This document shows positions 35,363 through 43,800 of a stretch of 64,000 nucleotides of DNA, piece after piece. A program made the translations under genes and the position numbers. The notes under the pieces are model-generated. The model saw only the letters and a program-made list of their open reading frames with translations. It did no database searches and had not been told where the DNA came from. Source of the DNA: Planctomycetota bacterium (GTDB lineage: Bacteria; Planctomycetota; UBA1135); NCBI GenBank assembly GCA_002705055.1, contig PAHY01000034.1, positions 1-64,000 on the forward strand. The letters run 5' to 3'. Within the stretch, counting starts at the first letter, position 1; each line of letters begins with the position of its first letter.

Positions 35363-35516
35363 CCCCCTTAAATGGTGCAGGTGGCGCTTAAGTCTCTTGC
35401 ATACAGCGGTTTACGAACGCTTTCTCATCTCGCCACCCGCTCTTGAGAGGGCGTGCGGAACTTGCTTGCCAGACTGTACTTAGAAGAGAAGTGCAACACT
35501 CAAGGGGGTCAGACTC
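35355..35516. repeat. 162-bp inverted-repeat (MITE/REP-like) element overlapping the pepE stop
   Basis: GAGTCTGACCCCCTT at 35355-35369 is repeated perfectly inverted at 35502-35516; extending inward, 22 of 25 bases match. The left arm contains the pepE stop codon. The 132-bp interior has no reading frame. The arm (GTCTGACCCC) resembles ends I associate with REP-linked tyrosine transposase elements, from memory. No second copy is seen in this window. Confidence 0.65.
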
Positions 35517-35726
35517 CCCGACAATCTGGCAGGCACGACAGCCAATGCGGCAGCGCCGATCCGGCGCCGATCAAGCCGCCATCCAGGCGATTCCGCGCTT
35601 TCTTTTCGCCCTCCAGACGGGCGGAGCGCGCAAATTATCTTGGACGTTCCCAGTTTTATCGGACGATGGCACGGGGCTTGCATCTCTCCCGCAGCGCCGC
35701 GATGGCGCGATTTCGGAGGAATAGAG
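35517..35726 (+). promoter_or_regulatory. Upstream region of the small heat shock gene
   Basis: About 210 bases between the repeat element and the hsp20 start codon. It should hold the promoter; no CIRCE element (TTAGCACTC/GAGTGCTAA) and no clear heat-shock sigma box was found. A strong ribosome-binding site GGAGGA is at 35715-35720, six bases before ATG 35727. Confidence 0.4.
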
Positions 35727-36239
35727 ATGACGAACAAGAACCAAGCCCAGAACGGGGTCGCTTGTGCGGCCTCCCCGGCGCGTGTTGCGCGCCCTGTTGC
35801 CCGTCTGCGCCGTCGCCCGGATGGCTTCGGCGCCCTCTGGCCCAACCTCGAGGCCTTGTTTGAGCCCTTCTGGGGTTCGGATGATGCCCCGGCAGCCGAC
35901 TTCCGCCCGGCGATTGAGCTGAGCGAGACGGACGAGGCCTATCAGATCCGTGCCGAGCTCCCGGGCGTGGCGCGCGAGAACATCGAGCTCAAGCTGGAGG
36001 AGGACCTGGTCATTCTCAAGGGCTCGAAAGAGGCTCGGGACGAGTCCGAAGAGGGCACGGTCCACCGCTCAGAACGGGTCTTCGGCAGCTTCGAACGGCG
36101 TTTTCGTCTGCCGCACGAGCTGGACGCTGAGGCCGCCGAGGCGAAGTTTGAGAACGGCGTTCTGACGGTGCGCCTGCCCAAGCTCGAGCCGGAGAAGCGC
36201 TCGCGGGTGATTCCGGTGGACACTTCCGACCCCAGCTAG
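35727..36239 (+). CDS. Small heat shock protein, Hsp20/alpha-crystallin family
   Basis: 170 residues from ATG 35727, set by the GGAGGA site. The N-terminal arm is Arg/Ala-rich (1-45) and includes LFEPFWG. The alpha-crystallin domain spans about 55-155: AIELSETDEAYQIRAELPGV, ENIELKLEEDLVILKG, GSFERRFRLPHELD, AKFENGVLTVRLPK. It acts as an ATP-independent holdase for unfolding proteins in the cytoplasm. Single gene, probably induced by heat or protein stress. Confidence 0.93.
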   Translation: MTNKNQAQNGVACAASPARVARPVARLRRRPDGFGALWPNLEALFEPFWGSDDAPAADFRPAIELSETDEAYQIRAELPGVARENIELKLEEDLVILKGSKEARDESEEGTVHRSERVFGSFERRFRLPHELDAEAAEAKFENGVLTVRLPKLEPEKRSRVIPVDTSDPS

Positions 36240-36364
36240 GGGCCGGTGCGGGAAGGATCAGCGCGGATCGACACGATCGATCGAATCGTTGAGAGGGGAT
36301 TCGCAGGCCGATCCGGGGGGAATATGGCCGCAGCGCTGGTCCTTTCCGCATTTTTTTTCCGCCA

Positions 36365-36508
36365 AAATTCCAGGTGTTGGTGCAGTAACCACACCTGGCA
36401 GCCGGCGTAAAAGCTGGCATCTCAGCGCTCTGCTGCCCCGGGCAGATGCGTGTCGTCTATCACGGGGACTGGAGGGGGCTTTCTGGGGAGGAAGCCCTCT
36501 TTTTTTTT
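36365..36508 (+). ncRNA. Candidate structured RNA or leader ending in an intrinsic terminator
   Basis: Successive hairpins: CCAGGTG/CACCTGG with an inner TGGT/ACCA (36370-36398, 6-nt loop), GCCGGC/GCTGGC (36401-36418, 6-nt loop, one wobble), CTGCC/GGCAG (36433-36445), then AGGGGGCTT/AAGCCCTCT (36473-36481 and 36492-36500) and eight further Ts to 36508. No coding frame is needed to explain it. It lies 175 bases before the TPR/Tol-like operon, so it is either an independent small RNA or a terminating leader controlling that operon. It does not match any riboswitch consensus I can recall. Confidence 0.55.
36473..36508 (+). terminator. Intrinsic terminator upstream of the TPR/Tol-like operon
   Basis: Nine-pair stem (36473-36481 with 36492-36500, one G-U) and a run of nine Ts ending at 36508. 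No protein gene ends just before it (hsp20 stops at 36239), so it belongs to the structured RNA or leader. The 36509-36682 stretch that follows, up to ATG 36683, should carry the operon promoter; no clear boxes were seen. Confidence 0.8.
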
Positions 36509-36682
36509 GTGGCGCGAAGGGGATTGAGCGACATAAAAAGGGGGGTCCGTCCGATAGGGGAAAGGCTGGTCTCGCAGGCTCTGTACTCCGCCTCGAGTCC
36601 ACCCGGGATTGGCGGAACTTGGGATTTCCCAAAATCGTCGTAATCCTAGTCCGAACACAAGTTTCACGGGCTGAATCACACC

Positions 36683-39600
36683 ATGACCCACGCACTGTTG
36701 CTTCTGTTTCCGCTGCTCGCCGCACCGCAAGGGGGCCCGGATGAACAGTACCAATTCGTAATCGGGCTCGCCGAGAAGGGCCTGCACGACCAGGTTGTCC
36801 GCGAAGCCGAGGATTTCCTCAGCTCTTATCCGGACCATCCGAAGGCCGTCCCGACACGCTACCGCCTGGCCGCCGCCCAGTATTCGCTGGGCGCGCTCGA
36901 CGACGCTGCCGCCAATTTCGCGCCGCTCGCGGCCCTCGAGGGCTTCGAGTTCCGCGCCGAATCGGGGCTGCGCCTCGCCCAGTGCCAGATGGCCGGCGAG
37001 CAGTTCGCTGAAGCGGCCACCAGCCTGGAGACGGTCCTGACGCTTGAAAAGGAGTACCTGATCAAGCCGGCCACCTTCCTGCTCGCCGAGGCTTACTTCC
37101 GTGGTTCGGAGTACGCCAAGGCCAAGCAGCGCTACACCGAAGTCGCCGCTGTCGAGGAGTACACCAAAGACAGTCTGTACGGCATGACCTGGTGCGCCTA
37201 CCGCCTCAAGGAGTACGACGAGGCGATTCGCGTGGCGAATGACTTCGCTGGTCGCTACCAGGGCGATCCGCTGGTCGCCGAGCTGATGTTCCTGGCCGGC
37301 GAAGCCCACCTCGAGGCCGAGCGCCCCGCGGATGCGCTCACTTCCTATGCCAAGGTCCAGGCCGGCCCCTTCGCCGACGCAGCCGTTCGTGGTTCCGGCT
37401 TCGCGTCCGCCAAGATGGGCGATCACGCCGCCGCCGCGGGTCACTTCGGTCGCATCGTCGCCGATTTCCCGCAGAGCCGCTTCCGCCTGGAAGCCATGCT
37501 CCAGCAGGGCATTCACCTGCTCAAGGCCGAGCGCGCCGCCGAGGCGCTGCAGGCGCTGGCCAGCACCGACCTCAACGACAACCCGGACGCGCTCTACTGG
37601 CGCGCCCAGGCCCAGCAGCGCACCGGCGATCCGGAAGCTGCCATCGCGACCCTCGAAGCTGCCATGCAGCTCAACCCTTCGGACGAGCTGCGCGGTCGGA
37701 TGGCTTCGGCCCGCGGTGACATTCTGTTCGACCTGGGTCGTCACGACGAGGCCACCGAGGCCTACGGCGAGGCCGAGTCGGATTACTCGCTGCACGCCGC
37801 TGCGGTCGCCAGCCTCAACGCCGGCGAGTCCGAGCGCGCCGTCCAGCTGGCCCGCCAGCTGATCGAGAGCTTCCCGGAGAGCCCGTACATGTCCAAGGCG
37901 CAGCTCGCGCTCGGCGAGGGGCTGCTCCAACTCAAGGAGTACGGGGAAGCCGCGCAGATCTTCGGGACCACCGCGGTCAGCGAAGACCCGGCGCACCGCT
38001 CGCGCGCGCTGTCGCGTCAGGCTTGGTCGCTCTACCTTCTGAAAGAGCTGCCCACTTCGGCCACCGCGTTCGCCGCGGTCTACACCGAGCTGCCGCAGGC
38101 CGAAGAGGCCGAGGAAGCGCACTACATGCACGGCCGCTGCCTGGTCGAGCTCGAGCAAGAGCAGGAGGCCGCGCAGGTCTGGCTGTCCTACCTCGAGACC
38201 TACCCGGAATCGCAGCGCAAGGCCGAGCTGCTGCTGCGTCTCGGTCGCATGAAGACCGGCGACGAGGGCATGAAGCACCTCGAAGAGCTGGTCGCTGCCT
38301 ACGGCGATTCGGCGCTCGCGCCGCGCGCGCTGATGGAGCTGGCGGACGGTCACTACCAGGCCGGTCGCCTGCCCGAAGCCGAGACCGCCTTTACTCAGCT
38401 GCTCACCGGCTACCCGGACAGCGAGCTGGCTCCGGCCGCGGGCTACGGCCTCGCCTGGTGCTACTACGACACCGAGCGCTACGCCGAAGCGGCGGACATC
38501 CTGCGTCAGGTCACCGCCGTGGCCGACCAGGGTCAGGCCGAAGCGGCTCCGCCCAGCGAACTGCTGCAGTCCGCTTTCGAGCTGCGCATCTGGGCCGAGC
38601 AGAAGGCAGAGAACGCCGAAGGCGCGGTCGAGGCTTACGAGGCCTTCGCCGCCAGCCAGCCGGAAGAGGCACGTCTGTTCGAAGCCGCGCGCGCCGTGGC
38701 CTCGGCGCTGCGTGACGCCGGCGAAACCGAGCGCGCCTCGACCCTGCTCGCCAGCGTCGCCGAGAATTTCGGCGGCAGCGAGCGCGCGGCGGCGTCTCTC
38801 CTCGAGGTGATCTATCTCGAGCTCGACCAGCAGCAGCCGGAAGAGGCCACTTCGGCCCTCTACACCGCGCTCGAGCTGGCCCCGGCCGACCCGGCCCTGG
38901 CCGAAGCCGCCTTCTTCGTCGGCGAAGCCTGGTTCAAGCTGGGTGACGGTCAGAAGGCAGTCGATGCCTACAGCGTCGCCGCCGACAACCCGGCCTGCCC
39001 GCTGGCCGCCGAAGCCAAGTACAAGCTCGGCTTCACGCTGCTGCGCGCCGACCAAGTCGCGGATGCTGCTACTGCCTTCGGCCGCGTCGTGCGCGATCAC
39101 GAAGGTCACAAGCTGCACGGCGAGAGCACTTTCCTCTATGGCGAGTGCCTGTTCCGCACCGGCAACTACGCCGATGCCGCCACCCAGTTCGGCAACCTGC
39201 GCGCCAAGCAGCCGCTGCACCAGATCATGCCGAAGAACCTGTTCCGCCTCGGCATGGCGGAGTTCCAGCTCGAGAAGTACGCGGAAGCCGATCTGACGCT
39301 CACCGAGCTGGCTACCAAGTACCCCGAGTTCGCCAACCTGGCCGAAGCCGAACTGTGGCGTGGCCGTTCGCTGGCCGCTCTCGGCAAGCGCCGCCCGGCG
39401 CAGCAGGCCTTCGAGCGCGTCCTGGCGCGGGACAAGGGTGTGCTGTCGGCGCGCGCGCACCTCGGCCTGGGCAAGCTTGCCCTCGATGCCGAGGAAGTCG
39501 AGGAAGCGCTGTCCAGCTTCCTCAAGGTCGCGGTGCTGTATGGCACCGAGGCTGAGGTCTCCGAGGCTCTCTACTTCGCCGGTGTCTGCCTCGAGCAGCA

Positions 39601-39706
39601 GGGCGACGCCGCCCGCGCTGCCCAGCAGTACAACGAGATCCTCACCCGCTACCCGAACGGCGCCTGGGCTGCTCAAGCCGAAGAACGCCTGAAGGCCATC
39701 CGCTGA
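36683..39706 (+). CDS. Large exported tetratricopeptide-repeat protein
   Basis: 1007 residues with a short signal peptide (MTHALLLLFPLLAAPQG). The whole mature protein is built from about 25-28 TPR-type helical hairpins of roughly 34-37 residues, such as FLSSYPDHPKAVPTRYRLAA, LAGEAHLEAERPADALTSYA, FLYGECLFRTGNYADAATQF, GVCLEQQGDAARAAQQYNEI. It is rich in Ala, Glu and Leu. First gene of an operon with TolQ/ExbB and TolR/ExbD homologues and a TolB-like fusion protein, where a periplasmic TPR protein (CpoB/YbgF in E. coli) is expected; this one is about four times larger. Probably a periplasmic scaffold bridging the complex with the outer membrane or cell wall (inference). Confidence 0.88.
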   Translation: MTHALLLLFPLLAAPQGGPDEQYQFVIGLAEKGLHDQVVREAEDFLSSYPDHPKAVPTRYRLAAAQYSLGALDDAAANFAPLAALEGFEFRAESGLRLAQCQMAGEQFAEAATSLETVLTLEKEYLIKPATFLLAEAYFRGSEYAKAKQRYTEVAAVEEYTKDSLYGMTWCAYRLKEYDEAIRVANDFAGRYQGDPLVAELMFLAGEAHLEAERPADALTSYAKVQAGPFADAAVRGSGFASAKMGDHAAAAGHFGRIVADFPQSRFRLEAMLQQGIHLLKAERAAEALQALASTDLNDNPDALYWRAQAQQRTGDPEAAIATLEAAMQLNPSDELRGRMASARGDILFDLGRHDEATEAYGEAESDYSLHAAAVASLNAGESERAVQLARQLIESFPESPYMSKAQLALGEGLLQLKEYGEAAQIFGTTAVSEDPAHRSRALSRQAWSLYLLKELPTSATAFAAVYTELPQAEEAEEAHYMHGRCLVELEQEQEAAQVWLSYLETYPESQRKAELLLRLGRMKTGDEGMKHLEELVAAYGDSALAPRALMELADGHYQAGRLPEAETAFTQLLTGYPDSELAPAAGYGLAWCYYDTERYAEAADILRQVTAVADQGQAEAAPPSELLQSAFELRIWAEQKAENAEGAVEAYEAFAASQPEEARLFEAARAVASALRDAGETERASTLLASVAENFGGSERAAASLLEVIYLELDQQQPEEATSALYTALELAPADPALAEAAFFVGEAWFKLGDGQKAVDAYSVAADNPACPLAAEAKYKLGFTLLRADQVADAATAFGRVVRDHEGHKLHGESTFLYGECLFRTGNYADAATQFGNLRAKQPLHQIMPKNLFRLGMAEFQLEKYAEADLTLTELATKYPEFANLAEAELWRGRSLAALGKRRPAQQAFERVLARDKGVLSARAHLGLGKLALDAEEVEEALSSFLKVAVLYGTEAEVSEALYFAGVCLEQQGDAARAAQQYNEILTRYPNGAWAAQAEERLKAIR

Positions 39707-39731
39707 TCCGACCGACACGGAGGAACCAGCC

Positions 39732-40451
39732 ATGATCCAGAATCCAACCTCTACCCCCGAGGCGCCGGTCGCCGCTGACCAGAGCTTCCTCGAGATGCTG
39801 CAGGCCGGTGGCTACATCGTCTACATCCTGCTCGGCCTCTCGGTCGTCGCCCTGGCCTTCTCGGTCGAACGATTCCTGCGCCTGCGTGGCAGCTCGGTCG
39901 GTACGAACCGCTTTGGTAATCGGGTCCTCGACGCCATGGAAACAGGTGGTGTCGAAGCCGCTTCGCAGGTCTGCCGCGACGAGGACAACTCGATGTCCCG
40001 CGTGCTGCTCGCCGGCCTGCGCCGCTCCGAGTTCCCGCTGACCGAGCGCGACAAGGCGGTCGAAGACGCGGGCATGCGCGAATACCGCACGCTGTCGCAG
40101 AACCTGCGTCCGCTGATGGTCGTTTCGGTCATCTCGCCGCTGCTGGGTCTGCTCGGTACGGTCTGGGGCATGATCACGGCCTTCCAGGATCTGGCTGCGT
40201 CGGAAGGGCGCGCTGATCCGGAAATGCTGGCCGGTGGCATCTCGATGGCGCTCACCACGACCGCTGTCGGTCTGGCCGTGGCCATCCCGGCTCAGGCTTC
40301 CTACTACTGGTTCAAGAGCCGCACGGACAAGTTCGTGCGCAACGTCGAGCACTACTACTACGAGCTCAACGACATCCTCGTGCACGGTGTCCAGGCCGAG
40401 CCCGTTCCCGCGGTCACCGAGCAAGACGACGAGGAAGTCGCTGCAGCATGA
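39732..40451 (+). CDS. MotA/TolQ/ExbB-family proton channel protein
   Basis: 239 residues preceded by a good ribosome-binding site (ggagg at 39719-39723). Three membrane helices: about 27-46 (YIVYILLGLSVVALAFSVER), about 127-147 (MVVSVISPLLGLLGTVWGMI) and about 168-190 (ALTTTAVGLAVAIPAQASYY), with the conserved Gly-Thr-Val-Gly-rich and Thr residues of the channel lining. With the ExbD/TolR partner it converts the proton gradient into movement of a periplasmic arm. The stop overlaps the ATG of the partner by four bases. TolQ and ExbB cannot be separated by sequence here; context favours a Tol-like role. Confidence 0.93.
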   Translation: MIQNPTSTPEAPVAADQSFLEMLQAGGYIVYILLGLSVVALAFSVERFLRLRGSSVGTNRFGNRVLDAMETGGVEAASQVCRDEDNSMSRVLLAGLRRSEFPLTERDKAVEDAGMREYRTLSQNLRPLMVVSVISPLLGLLGTVWGMITAFQDLAASEGRADPEMLAGGISMALTTTAVGLAVAIPAQASYYWFKSRTDKFVRNVEHYYYELNDILVHGVQAEPVPAVTEQDDEEVAAA

Positions 40452-40864
40452 AACTGATCGACCAGTACGCCGACGAGGATCCGGGGCTCAACCTGACCCC
40501 GATGATCGACGTCGTGTTCCTGCTGCTGATCTTCTTCATGCTGGCCACGACGTTCATGGATCCTGAGAAGGACATCAACCTCGATCTTCCCTCGAGCTCG
40601 GAAGCGGGTTCGGTTTCGGAAGAGATCGACGAGCTCATCGTCAACGTCATGGCTGACGGCTCGACGGTGATCTCCGGCCAACAGTTGGACGAAGCCAATC
40701 TTCTGGCTCGTCTGCGCCAGGCCGCAGCACAGAACCCCGAGACCCAGGTGACCATCCGCGGCGACGCGGACACGGCCCACCAGAACATCGTGCGCGTGAT
40801 GGACTATTGCACGCACGCTGGTCTTGGCAATCTGGCCATCGCCACGATGGACATTAATGGCTGA
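40448..40864 (+). CDS. ExbD/TolR-family biopolymer transport protein
   Basis: 138 residues. A short cytoplasmic N terminus leads into the single TM NLTPMIDVVFLLLIFFMLAT, in which Asp21 is the conserved proton-carrying residue. The periplasmic domain (about 40-138) carries the typical ADGSTVISGQQLDEANLLAR and VTIRGDADTAHQNIVRVMDY signatures. Works as a dimer inside the TolQ/ExbB pentamer. It is 34 bases before the giant fusion gene, which begins with GTG. Confidence 0.93.
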   Translation: MKLIDQYADEDPGLNLTPMIDVVFLLLIFFMLATTFMDPEKDINLDLPSSSEAGSVSEEIDELIVNVMADGSTVISGQQLDEANLLARLRQAAAQNPETQVTIRGDADTAHQNIVRVMDYCTHAGLGNLAIATMDING

Positions 40865-40898
40865 TTCGATCAGGAAGCCCTCCGCCTAGATCGAGACC

Positions 40899-43800
40899 GT
40901 GAATAACCTGGGGAAGAACATCGTGATCCTCCTGGCGCTGATGGGCGCCGGGTTCTTCCTCGCGTACATCCGCTTCCGCCCGCACCTTGAGGAAGCCACC
41001 TCCTGGACCGACGGCGAGACCGTCTACCAGGACGCCAAGCCCGAGGGCATCCGTTACGCCCTGTGGGAAGACCCCGTCACGATGGGGGGCAACGTCAACT
41101 CGGACGAAGACGAGTTGCGCCCGGCGATCTCGCCGGACGGCCGCTTCCTGGTGTTCGCCAGCGGTGAGCCCGGCCTCAACCAGGATCTGTACATCTGTGA
41201 GCTGATCAACGGCGAACCGGATTCGCCGCGCCCGCTGTGGGAGGTCAACACGGATTACGACGAGATGGCGCCGGCCTTCGCGCCGGATGGCCTGTACTTC
41301 GCCTCGAACCGCCCCGGCGGTCAGGGCGGCATGGACCTCTACAAGGTCCCGTACTTCGACGGCGAGTTTGACGACGCCGAGCCGGTCCACGGCGAGGGCG
41401 TCAATACCGCGGCCAACGAGACCGATCCTTCGCCGGTCCCGGGTCAGCTTGCGATCGCGTTCTCGTCCGACCGCAAGCGCGGCATGCGCACCGACTACGA
41501 CCTGTACATGGCCAAGCCAGCAGGGGCGAGTGGTCTGGTCGCCGCGCCGATCACCAACCTCAACACGCCCTTCCACGAGCGCGAGCCGGCCTTCGTCGGC
41601 GATGCGCGCACCCTGCTGTTCTCCTCGGATCGCACCGAGGGCTCGGCGGGCGGGTACGACATCTGGCGTTCGGTCAACGACGCCGGCATCTGGCTGGCGC
41701 CGGACAACCAGGAAGGTCTGAACACCGAGGCCGATGAACGCGGCCCGGCGCCGACCCCCGACGGCTTCACCGTGCTCTACACGGTCGAGAAGGAAGGGAT
41801 GTCGGCCGACGTCTTCCGCGCGCAGTCGCGGGAACTCTTCCGGATGCCCGGCAAGCCGGTGGGCTGGCTGGACTTCGTCATCCTCGGCGCGCTGCTGCTG
41901 CTGGCGCTGCTGGCCTGGCTGGCGAAGAAGTGGAAGACGGTCGATCTGCTCTACAAGTGTTTCCTGATCGCGCTGCTCGTCCACGCGCTGATGCTGTGGT
42001 GGTTCCGCGAGGTCTACCCGGAGAACGAGCCGGTCGAGACGCCCAAGCGCGAGTCGATGTTCAAGGTCCGCCTGGCGGTTTCGCCGTCGCGGACGAGCGC
42101 GGCCAACCAGGAGTTCGGCGGCTCGCTCGAAGCCGAGCGTTCGGAGCAGGCCGAGATCGCCAACCCGGAGCGCGCGCAGGTGGAGCCCACCGAAGTGGCC
42201 CAGGCGATCGAGGCGGCGCCGACCCGGCAGATGGAGCGCACCGAGACCGCGCTGGCGGCTTCGCCGAACCGCACCGAGATCCAGGTCGACCGCACCGAGC
42301 AGGCGCAGCCGACCGAGGTCGCGCAGGCCGAGATCGCGACGCCGGCCGAGCAGGTTGAAAAGCGCACCACCGAGGCCGCCACGCTGGAAGTGGCCTCCGC
42401 CGCTTCGGAGATCGAAGCGCAGCGCACCGAACAGGAAACCTCAAACGCGCCGGCGCGCGCTGAGGTCAACACCGACCCGACCGAGGTCGCGGCGGCTCCG
42501 ACGCAGCGCACCCAGACCCGCGTCGAGCGCCAGCTCGAGAACGCGCCGACCTTCGCTGAATCGGCCAGCGAGCTGATCGAGGTCGCGCAGGAGCAGCGCA
42601 GTGATGTCGCCACTTCGACCCCGGTGGATGTGGCCGCGCCGGCCGAGCAGGTCGAGAAGATCACCGGCGACAACCCGAGCTTCGAGGTCGCCCAGGCGCC
42701 GACCAACACCGAGTTCACGCCGTCCGAGCGCACCGCCGAAGGGCCGACGCGCCAGGAAGTGGTCAGCGAAGAGGCGCTGGCGGTCGGCGAGACCGCCGTC
42801 GAGCCCGAGTTCGAGCCAGGCTCCGGCCTCGAGCGCGGCGATGGCGGCTTCTCGAGCGGCCAAGCGCTGGCCGTGGCCGAGCCCACCCGCGAAGTCACTG
42901 AGTTCCGTCCGGAAGCGGTGGCCCAGGCCTCGATGGCCGAGGTCGACGTCGACGCACCGACCAGCGAGATCGATCCCAACACCGGGCTCGCGGTCGGCAC
43001 TCTGGGCACCGAAGAGGGCCCGAGCGTCGAAGAGACGCTGCTCGCCGACATCAGCGCCGAGGCCGAGGCCCAGCGCAGCGAGCGCGCCACCGAAGGCCCG
43101 ACCCGCGCCGAGCCGGTTTCCGAATCGGCCGAGTTCGATCCGCTCGCCGATCTGGGCCCGTCCTTGGAGGTCGCGCAGCTGGACGTCGAGCGTCCGACCG
43201 AATTCGCGAACCCGAGCGGTCCGACGCGCAAGATGACCGAGTTCCTGCCCGAGGCGGCGCCGTCCGCGTCGCTGCCGGAAGTCGCCCTGAGCGACGCCAT
43301 GGAGCTGCCCGAGGCCGACACCGAGGGCAACCCGGCGGAAGAGTCCGCCACCTTCGAAGACGACCTGCTCGCCGGCGTGACCAGCGTCGATGCGGCCGAG
43401 CGCGAAGCCTTCGGCGACCTGGCTGGCCCGACCATGGTCGAGCGCCCCGAGATGAGCGCCGACGATCTCAGCGATCCGGTCGGTCCATCCTTCGATCCGC
43501 TGGTCGCGATGGAGGAGATCCGTCCGGCCGAGCCGGAGATCCCGGTCGAGGCCGAGCGCCTTGAGCACACGCCGTACAAGAACCGCTTCGGCGAGCAGAA
43601 GGACATCGCGCTGAAGGAGCACGGTGGTTCGGCCGAGACCGAAGCCGCGGTGGCCTCGGGCCTCGCTTACCTGGCCTCGGTGCAGAACGACGCTGGCTAC
43701 TGGGGTAGCCGCAGCGACCGTCAGCAGAAGTACCGCCAGGTTGTGGTCGGCAAGACCGCGCTCTCGCTGCTGGCCTTCCTCGGCGCCAACCACACGCCGC

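Noticed and set aside
36422-39733. 1103-codon minus-strand open frame
   Set aside because: Exactly antisense to the TPR gene; Gly/Leu/Arg-rich repeat pattern is produced by the TPR codons read backwards.
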